DNA from: Pseudoxanthomonas sp. 3HH-4
GTDB taxonomy: Bacteria; Pseudomonadota; Gammaproteobacteria; Xanthomonadales; Xanthomonadaceae
DNA: 64,000 nt
Reading direction: 5' to 3'
Assembly: GCF_006716465.1 (NCBI RefSeq)
Contig: NZ_VFPB01000007.1
Coordinates: forward strand, 62,001 to 126,000
Part shown: positions 47,571 to 56,772 of the stretch, piece after piece
Numbering within the stretch: position 1 is the first letter of the stretch
Layout: each line of letters begins with the position of its first letter
Made by a program: the position numbers and the translations under genes
The notes under the pieces: generated by a model
Database searches by the model: none
The model's input: the letters and a program-made list of their open reading frames with translations, nothing else
Told to the model about the DNA's origin: nothing

Positions 47571-48854
47571 GTGCGCAATCAGGAACTGATCGAACGTCGG
47601 CAGGCGTGCATCCCGCGCGGAGTGGGAGCGGCCATGGGGATTTTCGTCGACCGCGCCGAGAACGCCGAGGTGTGGGACGTGGAAGGGCGGCGCTTCATCG
47701 ACTTCGCCTCCGGCATCGCGGTGCTCAACGTGGGCCACCGTCATCCGCGGGTGATGGAGGCGGTCGAACGGCAGCTGCGCAGCTGCACGCATACCGCCTT
47801 CCAAGTGGCCGGCTACGAGGCCTATGTCGCGCTCGCCGAGCGCCTGAATGCCCTCGCGCCCATCGAAGGCGCCACCAAGACCATCCTCTTCTCCACCGGC
47901 GCCGAAGCCGTCGAGAACGCGGTCAAGATCGCGCGCGCAGCCACCCGCCGCCATGCCGTCATCGCTTTCTCCGGTGGTTTCCACGGTCGCAGCTTCATGG
48001 CCATGTCGCTGACCGGCAAAACCGCGCCCTACAAGCGCGGCTTCGGCCCGCTACCAGGCGGCGTGTACCACGTGCCGTTCCCTGCCGCGCACAAGGGCGT
48101 GACCGTGGCCGACAGCCTGGAAGCCATCGACGGGCTGTTCAAGGCCGACGTGGCGGCCGAGGATGTGGCCGCCATCATCATCGAGCCGGTCCAGGGCGAA
48201 GGTGGCTTTTTGCCCGCGCCGGCGGAACTGCTGAAGGCTCTGCGGCGCTTGGCCGACGAGCACGGCATCGTGCTAATCGCCGACGAGGTGCAGACCGGCT
48301 TCGGACGCACCGGGCGCATGTTCGGCATCGAGCACACCGGCGTGAAGCCGGACTTGGTCACCGTCGCCAAGTCGCTGGCGGGCGGATTCCCGCTCTCCGG
48401 CGTGATCGGCCGCGCGGCGCTGATGGACGCTGTCGAGCCGGGTGGACTGGGCGGCACGTACGCCGGTTCGCCGGTGGCATGTGCGGCGGCGCTCGCCGTG
48501 CTGGAGATCATCCGCGACGAGCGACTGTCCGAGCGTGCGGATGTGCTCGGCGCACGCGTGACCGCGCGCCTGCAGGCGCTGGAGCAGCGCGAGGACCTGT
48601 GCCCGCTCGGCCACGTACGCGGCCCGGGCTCGATGATCGCCTTCGACCTGCTGCGGCAGCGCGGCGGGGACGCCCCCGATCCCGCCGCCACCCGCGACGT
48701 GCTACAGCGCGCGCACGCCGACGGTCTGATGCTGCTCGGATGCGGCAGCCTGGGCGAATCGGTGCGGCTGCTGTACCCGCTGACCATCCCCGACGCCGTG
48801 CTCGACGAAGGGCTGGCGCTGCTGGAAGGCGCCTTGCGCCTGCCCGGCAGGTAG
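47571..48854 (+). CDS. gabT: 4-aminobutyrate-type aminotransferase (class III, GabT-like)
   Basis: This PLP enzyme transfers the amino group of an omega-amino acid (GABA or a homologue) to 2-oxoglutarate, giving a semialdehyde. The GTG at 47571 (GGAGAGG upstream) gives 427 residues, close to GabT, with the start (M)RNQELIERRQACIPRGVG. Landmarks are GAEAVENAVKIARAATRR, the acid in LIADEVQTGFGRTG, and the PLP-lysine K267 in VAKSLAGGFPLSG. The downstream semialdehyde dehydrogenase would take its product. Substrate chain length cannot be judged. Confidence 0.92.
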   Translation: MRNQELIERRQACIPRGVGAAMGIFVDRAENAEVWDVEGRRFIDFASGIAVLNVGHRHPRVMEAVERQLRSCTHTAFQVAGYEAYVALAERLNALAPIEGATKTILFSTGAEAVENAVKIARAATRRHAVIAFSGGFHGRSFMAMSLTGKTAPYKRGFGPLPGGVYHVPFPAAHKGVTVADSLEAIDGLFKADVAAEDVAAIIIEPVQGEGGFLPAPAELLKALRRLADEHGIVLIADEVQTGFGRTGRMFGIEHTGVKPDLVTVAKSLAGGFPLSGVIGRAALMDAVEPGGLGGTYAGSPVACAAALAVLEIIRDERLSERADVLGARVTARLQALEQREDLCPLGHVRGPGSMIAFDLLRQRGGDAPDPAATRDVLQRAHADGLMLLGCGSLGESVRLLYPLTIPDAVLDEGLALLEGALRLPGR

Positions 48855-48924
48855 GCCGGCGCATGCGGCGCGGCGGTGGCCACCCCCGACACCGGATCCG
48901 CCGCGCGGAGTCGCGTGCCCGCCG

Positions 48925-50739
48925 ATGAAACGCGAGCCGCGCGCCGCCGACAGTCTCCACCTGGTCCTGGATCCGTCGGACCCGTTGAGCCTGCAGCACC
49001 AGTTGCGGCAGAAGCTGGTCAACGCGATCCACCGAAGGGTGCTGCGGCCGGGCCAGCGCCTGCCGTCCTCACGCCAGTTGGCGACGCGCATCGGCGTGTC
49101 GCGCAACACCGTCAGCTTGGCCTACGACGCCCTGCTGGCGGAAGGGCACCTGGCCAGCCGCTCGCGCAGCGGCGTGTACGTGGCGTCGGCGGCGCCGGGC
49201 GCGCGCCTGGGTCGGATCCAGCGCACGCTGGACCCGGCGTCGCCGCTGGCCTCGCGGCTGGCGCCGATGGCCGACGACGACGGCTTCCGTTGCCCGCAGC
49301 ACTGGCACCGCTACCCGTTCCCCTTCATCGACGGCCGGGTGGACGCCGAACTCACGCCGGTGCCGGAGTGGACCGAGGCGATCCGCCTGGCCGGCTCGCG
49401 GCACGAAGTCGTGCAGTGGCCGCTGGAAGGCGGCGAGGCCGACGACTCGATGCTGGCCGACGAGATGCGCGGCAAGGTGTTGCCAATGCGCGGCATCGAG
49501 GCCGGCGCCGACGAACTGCTGATGACGCTGTCCAGCCGCCACGCGCTGCAGATGGCGGGCGAACTGCTGGTGCGGCGCGGCACTGCGGTGGTGCTGGAGC
49601 AGCCCACCGATCCGGAGTTCGAACGGCGGCTGCGCGAGCGCCACGCCGAGGTCCGCTACCTCGACCCGGAACTGCGCGATCCGCTGCCGGCGGGCGTGGT
49701 GGTGGTGACCAGCGGGCGCCACGGCTTCGCCGCCGAGTCGGGTCACCCGCGGCGGCTGCTCGCGCACGTCGCCGCCGCCGACGGCGTGCTGATCGAGCAC
49801 GACGTGCCCGCCGGCGTGCAGGACGGCGGCCGCGTCGCGCCGGCGCTGCGCGCGTTCGACCGCGACGGCCGCGTGGTCTACGTCGGCGGACTGGCGCCCA
49901 CGGCATCCTGCGGCGAACCGCCCGGCGTGCTGGTCGCGCCCGCCGCCTTCATCGAGCGCGCGCGCCAGCTGCGCCGCGGCCAGGGCACCGCGCTGCCGCG
50001 CATCCTGCAGCGCGCGTGGGCCTACTTCATCGGCCTGGGCCACTACTCGTCCTGCCTGGTGCGCGCCGGGCGGGTGCTGGCCGAACGCCGCACCGCCCTG
50101 CGCGACGCGCTCAACCACTACCTGCACGAGCGCGTCAGCATCGAGACCTCGCCCGGCGCCAGCGCCTATTGGGTCAGCATGCCCGGCGGCATGGACGCGC
50201 GCGATCTCGCATACCGGGCGGCCGCACTCGGCATCCTGGTCGAGCCGACGCGCTGCGCCGACGGCCGAGAAGCGCTCTGCATGGGCGTCACCGGCATCTC
50301 CGCCGACCGCATCCGCGAAGGCGTGCGTACCCTCGCGCGGCTGGTGCGAGGCGACCTGTCGTCCGCCTCGCGCCGGATCGAGGACGACACCGTGCCGCCG
50401 CTACGCGGACGCGCCCTGCGGCAGACCCTGGCAGGTGCCGCGCTGCTCTATCGCACCGTCTACGGCGAGCCCTGCACGCTGGAGATTCGCGCCAACGGCG
50501 ACCTTGTCGGCACCGCCGGCTACGCCGGCGAGGACTGCGACCGCGGCCACTGGTGGCTGCAGGGCGACCGCTGGTACCGGCAATGGCGCCAGTGGGCCTA
50601 CGGTGAGGCGGCTGGCTACGCGATCGTGGTCGACGGCGACCAGGTCCGCATCTATGGCGAGGACGGCCTGATGGTCGATGCGGCGGTACTGGTGCGCCGC
50701 ACGGCGCGCCGGCGCGCCGGCCTGGTTCCGCCGCCCTAA
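48925..50739 (+). CDS. MocR/GabR-type transcriptional regulator lacking the PLP lysine
   Basis: The 604-residue protein has an N-terminal GntR winged helix (about 10-87, LPSSRQLATRIGVSRNTVSL) and an aminotransferase-like domain (about 105-470). Where the family reads YIGTFSKTLAP, this protein reads YVGGLAP (319-325), so about four residues including the Schiff-base Lys are missing. It should not bind PLP in the normal way. An extra C-terminal domain (about 490-604, Trp/Tyr/Gly-rich, DCDRGHWWLQGDRWYRQWRQ) is not part of standard MocR proteins. By position it probably regulates gabT and the genes after it. Confidence 0.86.
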   Translation: MKREPRAADSLHLVLDPSDPLSLQHQLRQKLVNAIHRRVLRPGQRLPSSRQLATRIGVSRNTVSLAYDALLAEGHLASRSRSGVYVASAAPGARLGRIQRTLDPASPLASRLAPMADDDGFRCPQHWHRYPFPFIDGRVDAELTPVPEWTEAIRLAGSRHEVVQWPLEGGEADDSMLADEMRGKVLPMRGIEAGADELLMTLSSRHALQMAGELLVRRGTAVVLEQPTDPEFERRLRERHAEVRYLDPELRDPLPAGVVVVTSGRHGFAAESGHPRRLLAHVAAADGVLIEHDVPAGVQDGGRVAPALRAFDRDGRVVYVGGLAPTASCGEPPGVLVAPAAFIERARQLRRGQGTALPRILQRAWAYFIGLGHYSSCLVRAGRVLAERRTALRDALNHYLHERVSIETSPGASAYWVSMPGGMDARDLAYRAAALGILVEPTRCADGREALCMGVTGISADRIREGVRTLARLVRGDLSSASRRIEDDTVPPLRGRALRQTLAGAALLYRTVYGEPCTLEIRANGDLVGTAGYAGEDCDRGHWWLQGDRWYRQWRQWAYGEAAGYAIVVDGDQVRIYGEDGLMVDAAVLVRRTARRRAGLVPPP

Positions 50740-50863
50740 CGTCTCGCCGGAGGGCTTGCGGCCCGCGGCCTCGCTGGCACCATCGATTCGCCCCCACTGG
50801 CTCTAAACGGGTCCGCGCGCAAGCACTACCGTCCGAGGGAACGACGCTTCGCAAGGACTTGCC

Positions 50864-51733
50864 TTGGAAAATCCAGGACACCCCGCTGCCCGCTTCGGCA
50901 TCGCCGGGCTCCAACTCGCCTATGGTCCCGGCGACAACCTGGAGCGGATCGCGGCCGAGGTCGGGACGGTCGCGCGGCGCTTTCCGTGGGTGAAGATGGT
51001 GCTGCTCGGCGAACTGTGCGGCTTCGGCGCCAATCCCGAGCACGCGCAGTGCCTGCCTGGCGACGCCGAGGCCTTCCTGTGCGACCTGGCCCGCCGGCAT
51101 GGCCTGTGGCTGGTGCCCGGCTCGCTTTACGAACAGCGCAACGGCGCCGTCTACAACACCACGCCGGTGATCGATCCGGCCGGCGGGGTGGTCACGCGCT
51201 ACCGCAAGCTGTTTCCGTTCGCGCCGTACGAACGCGACATCGCCTCTGGCGACGAATGCGTGGTCTTCGACGTACCGGATGCGGGCCGCTTCGGCGTCTC
51301 GATCTGCTACGACATGTGGTTCCCGGAAACCACACGCTCGCTGGTCAGCCTGGGCGCGGAAGTCATCCTGCACCCGACCATGACCAACACCATTGATCGC
51401 GACGTGGAAATCGCCATCGCACGCGCCAGTGCGGCAACCAACCAGTGCTACTTCGTCGACGTCAACGTCGCCGGCGACTTGGGCGTGGGCCAGTCCGTGA
51501 TCTGCGGACCGGGCGGCGAGGTGATCCACCAGGCTGGCGCAGGCCGCGAAGTGATCGCGTTTGAAGTCGACTTCGCCTACCTGCGCCGCTGCCGCGAACG
51601 CGGCTGGCACGGGCTCGGACAACCGCTGAAGAGTTTCCGGGACCACCCCATGGTGTTTCCGGCCTACGGCGCCGCCCGCGCGCCTTCCGCGGCGCTGGAC
51701 GCGCTGGGGCCTCTGCGGCTTCCGGACGCCTGA
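50864..51733 (+). CDS. Nitrilase-superfamily amidase (carbon-nitrogen hydrolase)
   Basis: The 289-residue cytoplasmic enzyme carries the full catalytic triad of the superfamily: E50 (LLGELCGFG), K115 (YRKLFPF) and C148 (SICYDMWFPE). It should hydrolyse an amide or N-carbamoyl bond. The sequence after the Cys resembles aliphatic-amidase-like or formamidase-like members more than true nitrilases. The start is a TTG at 50864 with AAGGA upstream. It lies between the MocR-type regulator and a TonB receptor, which suggests a role in the same catabolic pathway. Confidence 0.88.
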   Translation: MENPGHPAARFGIAGLQLAYGPGDNLERIAAEVGTVARRFPWVKMVLLGELCGFGANPEHAQCLPGDAEAFLCDLARRHGLWLVPGSLYEQRNGAVYNTTPVIDPAGGVVTRYRKLFPFAPYERDIASGDECVVFDVPDAGRFGVSICYDMWFPETTRSLVSLGAEVILHPTMTNTIDRDVEIAIARASAATNQCYFVDVNVAGDLGVGQSVICGPGGEVIHQAGAGREVIAFEVDFAYLRRCRERGWHGLGQPLKSFRDHPMVFPAYGAARAPSAALDALGPLRLPDA

Positions 51734-51789
51734 GTCCCACCTCCATGCACCGCCATACCATCGCCACACGCCACGGGGAGAGCAACGCC

Positions 51790-54186
51790 ATGAATCCGCA
51801 TCACGGCCACACGACGCACCACCGCATGCCGCACCGTTCCCTGCTCGCGCGTGCCATCGTCGCCGGCCTCCTGGCTCAGGCCATGCCGGCGCTGGCGCAA
51901 CAGGCCGAAGAAGGCGGCAACACCCCGACCGAACTGGACACCGTCGTGGTCACTGCGCAGGGCCGCGAGCAGGACATCGTCGCGGTGCCCTACAACATCA
52001 GCGCGGTCTCTGGCGAGACGATCGAGCAGCAGAACATCCTCGACACCGCCGAGCTGATGCGCGGCGTAGCCGGCGTGGCCGTGGTCGACCGTGGCGCACG
52101 CAACTCCAGCGTGGTCAGCGGCCTGCGCATCCGCGGCCTCAACGTCGACAGCTCGGCGCTGGGCGACTACGCGGTGTCGGCCACCTCGACGGTGGCCACC
52201 TACGTGGACAAGACGCCGCTGTTTGCCAACTTCCTGCTGTCGGACATCGACCGGGTCGAGGTGCTGCGCGGGCCGCAGGGCACGCTGTACGGCTCCGGCG
52301 CGCTGGGCGGCGCGGTGCGCTTCCTGCTGCGCCAGCCAGACCTGGGCGGTTGGGACGCACGCATGAGCGCCAGTGCCTCCAGTGTCGCCGAATCGGGCAG
52401 CATTGGCTGGTCAGGCTCAGGCACGCTCAACGTGCCGGTGTCGGACACCGTCGCCATGCGCTTCAACGTCACCATCAACGATTTCCCCGGCGCCACCGAC
52501 TACCGCAACGTCTACAAGCTGGACGCCAACGGCCTGCCGACCGCGCCCAACGGTGTGCTGGACCCGGCAGCGGAATACGAGAAGGTCCGCGACGCCGACT
52601 TCGTCCGCCAGAACTACGGCCGCGCCTCGCTGCTGTGGAAGCCCAGCGACCGTTTCGACGCCACCCTCAGCTACATGGCACAGGCCGACCGCTTCGGCGG
52701 CCGCCGTGCCACCAGCCTCGGCAACGACGGCTGGGGCGTGCCGTACCGCGATCTGGAGGTCGGCTCGGTGCAATTGGAACCGGCCGCACGCCACGTCAAC
52801 CTCGCCAGCCTGGAGGCCAACATCGACCTGGGCTTCGCCACCCTGACCTCCAGCACCTCCAGCTACAACCACGAAGGCGACATCACTAGCGAGAACACCG
52901 GCTTCTACGCGCAGAACGGCTGGCTGGGCTTCTACTACAACTACCCGCGGCCGCTGGCCTCGGCGGTGCGCGGCTACGGTGAGAAGGCGTTCACGCAGGA
53001 ATTCCGCCTGACCTCCAAGTCGGTCGGCCGCTTCGACTACGTGCTCGGCGCGTACTACCAGGACCAGGACCGCTTCGCCACCCAGGTAAGCTACCTGCGC
53101 GGGTTCAAGCGCTGGTGGGACGCCGCCTTCCCCGGCTTTGAGGACTCAGTGATCAGCGACGTCGACTTCGACTACCGGCAGGACGAGCGATTCAAGGAGA
53201 AGGCGCTCTACGGTGAACTGACCTGGCACGCGACCGACCGCCTGCAGTTCACCGGCGGTTTCCGCCACTTCCGCCACGACGCCGACACCACCGTGGCGCA
53301 GACCACGAGCAACTGGGCCTCGCTGGTCGACAGTTCGCTCTCGCACGGCGACGAAAGCGATACCCGCACGCTGTTCAAGGGCAACCTGTCGTGGTTCTTC
53401 ACCGATGACAGCCAACTCTACGCCACCGTCTCGGAAGGCTACCGCCGTGGCGGCACCAATGGCACGCCGACCACCGGCAACTTCGCCGAGGACCCGGCCT
53501 GGAGGACGTACCGCTCCGATACCGTGCGCAACCACGAGTTGGGCGTGAAGGGCCGCGTCGGCAAGGCGATGTACAACGCTAACGTGTTCTACGTTGACTG
53601 GAAGGATCCGCAGGTCAACAGCGCGACGACGTTCTGGGGCTTCTTCGCCGTGCAGAACGCGCAGAAGGCCAGCACCCGCGGCGTCGAGCTGGAACTGACC
53701 GGCAGCGTAGGGGCCGGCTTCACCTACAACCTGGGCTACACCTACACCAAGGCGCAACTGGAGGCCGACGCGCTCGCCGTCGATGGCGCCTACGTCTACG
53801 GCTACAAGGGCGACCCGCTGCCTGGCGTGCCGGAGCACCGCTTCAATGCGGCCGGCAGCTACGGCATCCCGATCGGCAACGGCTTGCTGACACTGCGCGG
53901 CGACGCCTACTACCAGTCCGAATCCGAGAACGCGCTCAGCCTCAACCCGAAATTCCAGCGCACGCTCGACGGTTTTCCGATCCTTAACGCCTCGGCGACC
54001 TACAGCATCGACAAGTGGGACGTGACGCTCTGGCTGAAGAACCTGACCAACGAGGAAGGCATCAGCGGCATCTACACCGAGCAGTACATGGGCACTGCGC
54101 CGGCGGAAGGCTACTTCGGCAACGGGTCCAAGGCGCTGGTGGCGCTGCCGCGCACGCTCGGCGTAACGGTCAGCTACCGTTTCTGA
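51790..54186 (+). CDS. TonB-dependent outer-membrane receptor
   Basis: The ATG at 51790 (GGGGAG upstream) gives 798 residues with a signal peptide ending in AMPALAQQ, a TonB box near TELDTVVVTAQ, the plug domain (VPYNISAVSGETIEQQNILD; VEVLRGPQGTLYGSGALGGA) and a barrel ending VTVSYRF. It lacks an STN domain, so it is a transporter and not a transducer. It probably imports the substrate of the enzymes encoded around it. The sulfotransferase gene follows at once. Confidence 0.93.
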   Translation: MNPHHGHTTHHRMPHRSLLARAIVAGLLAQAMPALAQQAEEGGNTPTELDTVVVTAQGREQDIVAVPYNISAVSGETIEQQNILDTAELMRGVAGVAVVDRGARNSSVVSGLRIRGLNVDSSALGDYAVSATSTVATYVDKTPLFANFLLSDIDRVEVLRGPQGTLYGSGALGGAVRFLLRQPDLGGWDARMSASASSVAESGSIGWSGSGTLNVPVSDTVAMRFNVTINDFPGATDYRNVYKLDANGLPTAPNGVLDPAAEYEKVRDADFVRQNYGRASLLWKPSDRFDATLSYMAQADRFGGRRATSLGNDGWGVPYRDLEVGSVQLEPAARHVNLASLEANIDLGFATLTSSTSSYNHEGDITSENTGFYAQNGWLGFYYNYPRPLASAVRGYGEKAFTQEFRLTSKSVGRFDYVLGAYYQDQDRFATQVSYLRGFKRWWDAAFPGFEDSVISDVDFDYRQDERFKEKALYGELTWHATDRLQFTGGFRHFRHDADTTVAQTTSNWASLVDSSLSHGDESDTRTLFKGNLSWFFTDDSQLYATVSEGYRRGGTNGTPTTGNFAEDPAWRTYRSDTVRNHELGVKGRVGKAMYNANVFYVDWKDPQVNSATTFWGFFAVQNAQKASTRGVELELTGSVGAGFTYNLGYTYTKAQLEADALAVDGAYVYGYKGDPLPGVPEHRFNAAGSYGIPIGNGLLTLRGDAYYQSESENALSLNPKFQRTLDGFPILNASATYSIDKWDVTLWLKNLTNEEGISGIYTEQYMGTAPAEGYFGNGSKALVALPRTLGVTVSYRF

Positions 54187-54187
54187 C

Positions 54188-55594
54188 GTGCACATCACGG
54201 CCATGCCGGGCGATCTAAGGTCTGCCTCCGCCGACGCGCTGCGGCGGATCGACGGGCACCGCCAGTCAGGCGACGCAGCGGCCTGTGTCGCGGCGCTGCA
54301 TGCATTGACGATCACCGCCGATGGCCAACCTGACCTGCTGCAGGAACTCGGCCTGCGCTACACCCTGCTCGGCCTGCATATGGAGGCCGAGCGCTGCTAC
54401 GCGCAGGCCGCTGCGCTGCGCCCGCGGGATCCCGGCTGCCTGTACAACCATGCCACCGCGCTGACCGCCATGGGCGAACTGACAGCAGCTGAAACCCTGC
54501 TCGATCGCACCATCGAACTGGCACCGGATGACGATGCGGCCTGGTACAACCGCTCCACCTTACGCCGGCAGCGCGCGGGCGATAACCACGTCGCTGCGCT
54601 CGAACGGCAACTGGCCAGACTGACAAACGACCATCCAGCCCGAATCGGGCTGTGTTACGCGTTGGCCAAGGAACGCGAGGATTTGGGCCTGCACGCCGGC
54701 TCCTTCGCCGCGCTTCGCGAGGGCGCCGATGCGCGCAAGTCACGACTACGCTACCGCGTGGAAGATGACTTGGACACGCTGCGGTTAATACAGCGTAACT
54801 TCGATGAAAACTTCTTCGCACGCAAACACGACGGTTACGAAGACACGCGCCCGCTCTTTGTCGTCGGCTTGCCGCGCAGTGGTACCACGCTGGTCGATCG
54901 CATCCTCGGTTCGCATGCCGACGTGTCCAGTCGCGGCGAAAGCAGCGACCTCGCGCAGGCCGTCGTTCGCCTAGCTGGCCCCGCTCGCGACAAGGCCGAG
55001 CTGGTGCGACGCTCGGCGACGATGGATTTCCGCGCGCTGGGACGGGCCTATTGCGCCACGTTGCCGGCAGGACCGGCGCAGCGCGTGATCGACAAGACGC
55101 CGGGCAACTTCCTGTACCTGGCACTGGTCACCGCAGCGCTGCCTCAGGCACGCATCGTCCACTTGCGGCGCCATCCGATGGACGCGTGCTACGCGATGTA
55201 CAAGACGCTGTTCCGCATGGCCTATCCGTTCTCCTACGACCTCGACGACCTGGGCCGCTACTGGCTGGGCTACGACGCGCTGATGACGCACTGGCGCCGC
55301 GTGCTACCGGCAGACCGGTTCCTAGAAGTGGACTATGAAGCGCTGGTCGCCGACCAGGAAGGTTCCAGCCGCCGGCTCATCGCCCATGCCGGGCTGCCGT
55401 GGGACGATGCGTGCCTGTACTTCGAGCAGAATCCGGAGCCCACCCTGACGGCCAGCGCGGCGCAGGTGCGGCTGCCGATCTACAGTTCCTCGGTAGGCCT
55501 ATGGCGGCGCTACGAACACGAACTGAAGCCGCTTCGCCAGCACTTCGACCAGGCCGGCGTTCCTATCGACGAAGACTGGAAGCCTGCCGCATGA
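54188..55594 (+). CDS. TPR-domain sulfotransferase
   Basis: The 468-residue protein begins with TPR-like helical repeats (about 12-200; LQELGLRYTLLGLHMEAERC, CLYNHATALTAMGELTAAET) followed by a sulfotransferase domain whose PAPS 5'-phosphosulfate loop is LPRSGTTLVDRILGSH (228-243) and whose 3'-phosphate region is RIVHLRRHPMDACYAMYK. The expected reaction is sulfate transfer from PAPS to an acceptor, possibly a protein held by the TPR. I use the GTG at 54188; an ATG at 54203 is an alternative. Its stop overlaps the next ATG. Confidence 0.85.
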   Translation: MHITAMPGDLRSASADALRRIDGHRQSGDAAACVAALHALTITADGQPDLLQELGLRYTLLGLHMEAERCYAQAAALRPRDPGCLYNHATALTAMGELTAAETLLDRTIELAPDDDAAWYNRSTLRRQRAGDNHVAALERQLARLTNDHPARIGLCYALAKEREDLGLHAGSFAALREGADARKSRLRYRVEDDLDTLRLIQRNFDENFFARKHDGYEDTRPLFVVGLPRSGTTLVDRILGSHADVSSRGESSDLAQAVVRLAGPARDKAELVRRSATMDFRALGRAYCATLPAGPAQRVIDKTPGNFLYLALVTAALPQARIVHLRRHPMDACYAMYKTLFRMAYPFSYDLDDLGRYWLGYDALMTHWRRVLPADRFLEVDYEALVADQEGSSRRLIAHAGLPWDDACLYFEQNPEPTLTASAAQVRLPIYSSSVGLWRRYEHELKPLRQHFDQAGVPIDEDWKPAA

Positions 55595-56772
55595 ACACAC
55601 CCGCGCACACCGTCGCCCCGGTTGCCAGCGACCGACTGTGGCTGTACGCGCTGCTGGCGCTGGTCGCCACCGCCGGTTTTTTCTACGTCAACATCATGGC
55701 CGCCATCGTCGACGGCCTGGTAACCGGGCTAGGTTTCAGCAACCCGCAGGCCGGCATGGTGGGCGCTGCCAACATCTACGGCGCCAGCGTCGGCAGCTTC
55801 ATCGCGGTGCTGCTGGTGCGGCGGATCGCCTGGCGGCCGGCGCTGTTCACGCTGCTGGCGCTGCTGCTGCTGATCGACCTGTCCTCGACCGTCCTGCGCG
55901 ACCCGGCCGTGCTTACCGCGGTACGCGCGCTGCATGGGCTGGTCGGCGGCATGGCGGTGGGAGTGACCTACGCAGTAATGGCTCGCACGCGTTCGCCCGA
56001 TCGAGCCTTCGGCATGCTACTGCTGGTGCAGTTCGGGCTAGGCGGGCTGGGGGTGATGTTCCTGCCGACGCTGGTGCCTGACTATGGCGCGCGCATCCTG
56101 TTCCTGTCACTGGCGGCGCTGACCACCGTCGCGCTGGCGGCGTTGGCAACCATTCCGCGCTTCGACGGCGCGCGCCAGGCAGATGGTGCCGCGGTGACGA
56201 GGCTGCTCCCGCCCATGCGCGCCACCGCTGCGATGGTACTGCTGGCGCTGTTCCTGTTCCAAGGCGGCAACATGGCGCTGGGCGCCTTCATCATCCGGCT
56301 GGGCGAACACTTCCACCTCGACCGCGACTTCATCGGCCAGGCGTTGGGCTGGGCGACATGGATCGGCGCGGCCGGTGCGGGGCTGGTGATCTTCATGGGC
56401 GCGCGCTTCGGCCGTCTGCGCCCGTTGCTGGTGGCGCTGCTGCTGACGCTTGCTGGCACCGCCGGCTTCTTCTGGAGTGGCAGCCAGCCACTGTTCTTCA
56501 TCGCCAACATCGGCACTGCCATCACTTGGTCGTTCGTCGTGCCATATCTGTTCGGCATGCTGTCGCGCCTGGACACCTCGGGCCGGCTGGCGACGCTGGG
56601 CGGCTTCGTCTCCAAGCTCGGCTTGGCGTCCGGCCCGATGCTGGCCGGACGCCTGCTGGCTAACGATGACTTCCCCCTCCTGATCGCAGTGGCGATCGTC
56701 GCGCTGGTGGCGTCCGGCGTGGCGATGTTGGCCGCCGCGCACCGCATCGATCGATTGGAACCCAACGCATGA
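55591..56772 (+). CDS. MFS transporter
   Basis: The 393-residue inner-membrane protein has about 12 hydrophobic segments and an MFS layout: a first helix starting LWLYALLALVATAGFFYVN, a DGLVTGLGFSNPQAG loop, and a basic loop between helices (RRIAWRPALF). It overlaps the sulfotransferase stop and the dehydrogenase start by four bases each, so it is translationally coupled to both. It probably moves the substrate or an intermediate (such as an omega-amino acid) across the inner membrane. The direction is not evident. Confidence 0.85.
   Translation: MNTPAHTVAPVASDRLWLYALLALVATAGFFYVNIMAAIVDGLVTGLGFSNPQAGMVGAANIYGASVGSFIAVLLVRRIAWRPALFTLLALLLLIDLSSTVLRDPAVLTAVRALHGLVGGMAVGVTYAVMARTRSPDRAFGMLLLVQFGLGGLGVMFLPTLVPDYGARILFLSLAALTTVALAALATIPRFDGARQADGAAVTRLLPPMRATAAMVLLALFLFQGGNMALGAFIIRLGEHFHLDRDFIGQALGWATWIGAAGAGLVIFMGARFGRLRPLLVALLLTLAGTAGFFWSGSQPLFFIANIGTAITWSFVVPYLFGMLSRLDTSGRLATLGGFVSKLGLASGPMLAGRLLANDDFPLLIAVAIVALVASGVAMLAAAHRIDRLEPNA

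Noticed and set aside
47606..48928. 440-codon plus-strand frame over the aminotransferase
   Set aside because: Arg/Ala-dominated alternative frame of gabT; the GabT frame has all catalytic motifs.
48876..50606. 576-codon plus-strand frame over the MocR gene
   Set aside because: Low-complexity Arg/Pro/Ala shadow; the MocR frame shows the HTH and aminotransferase fold.
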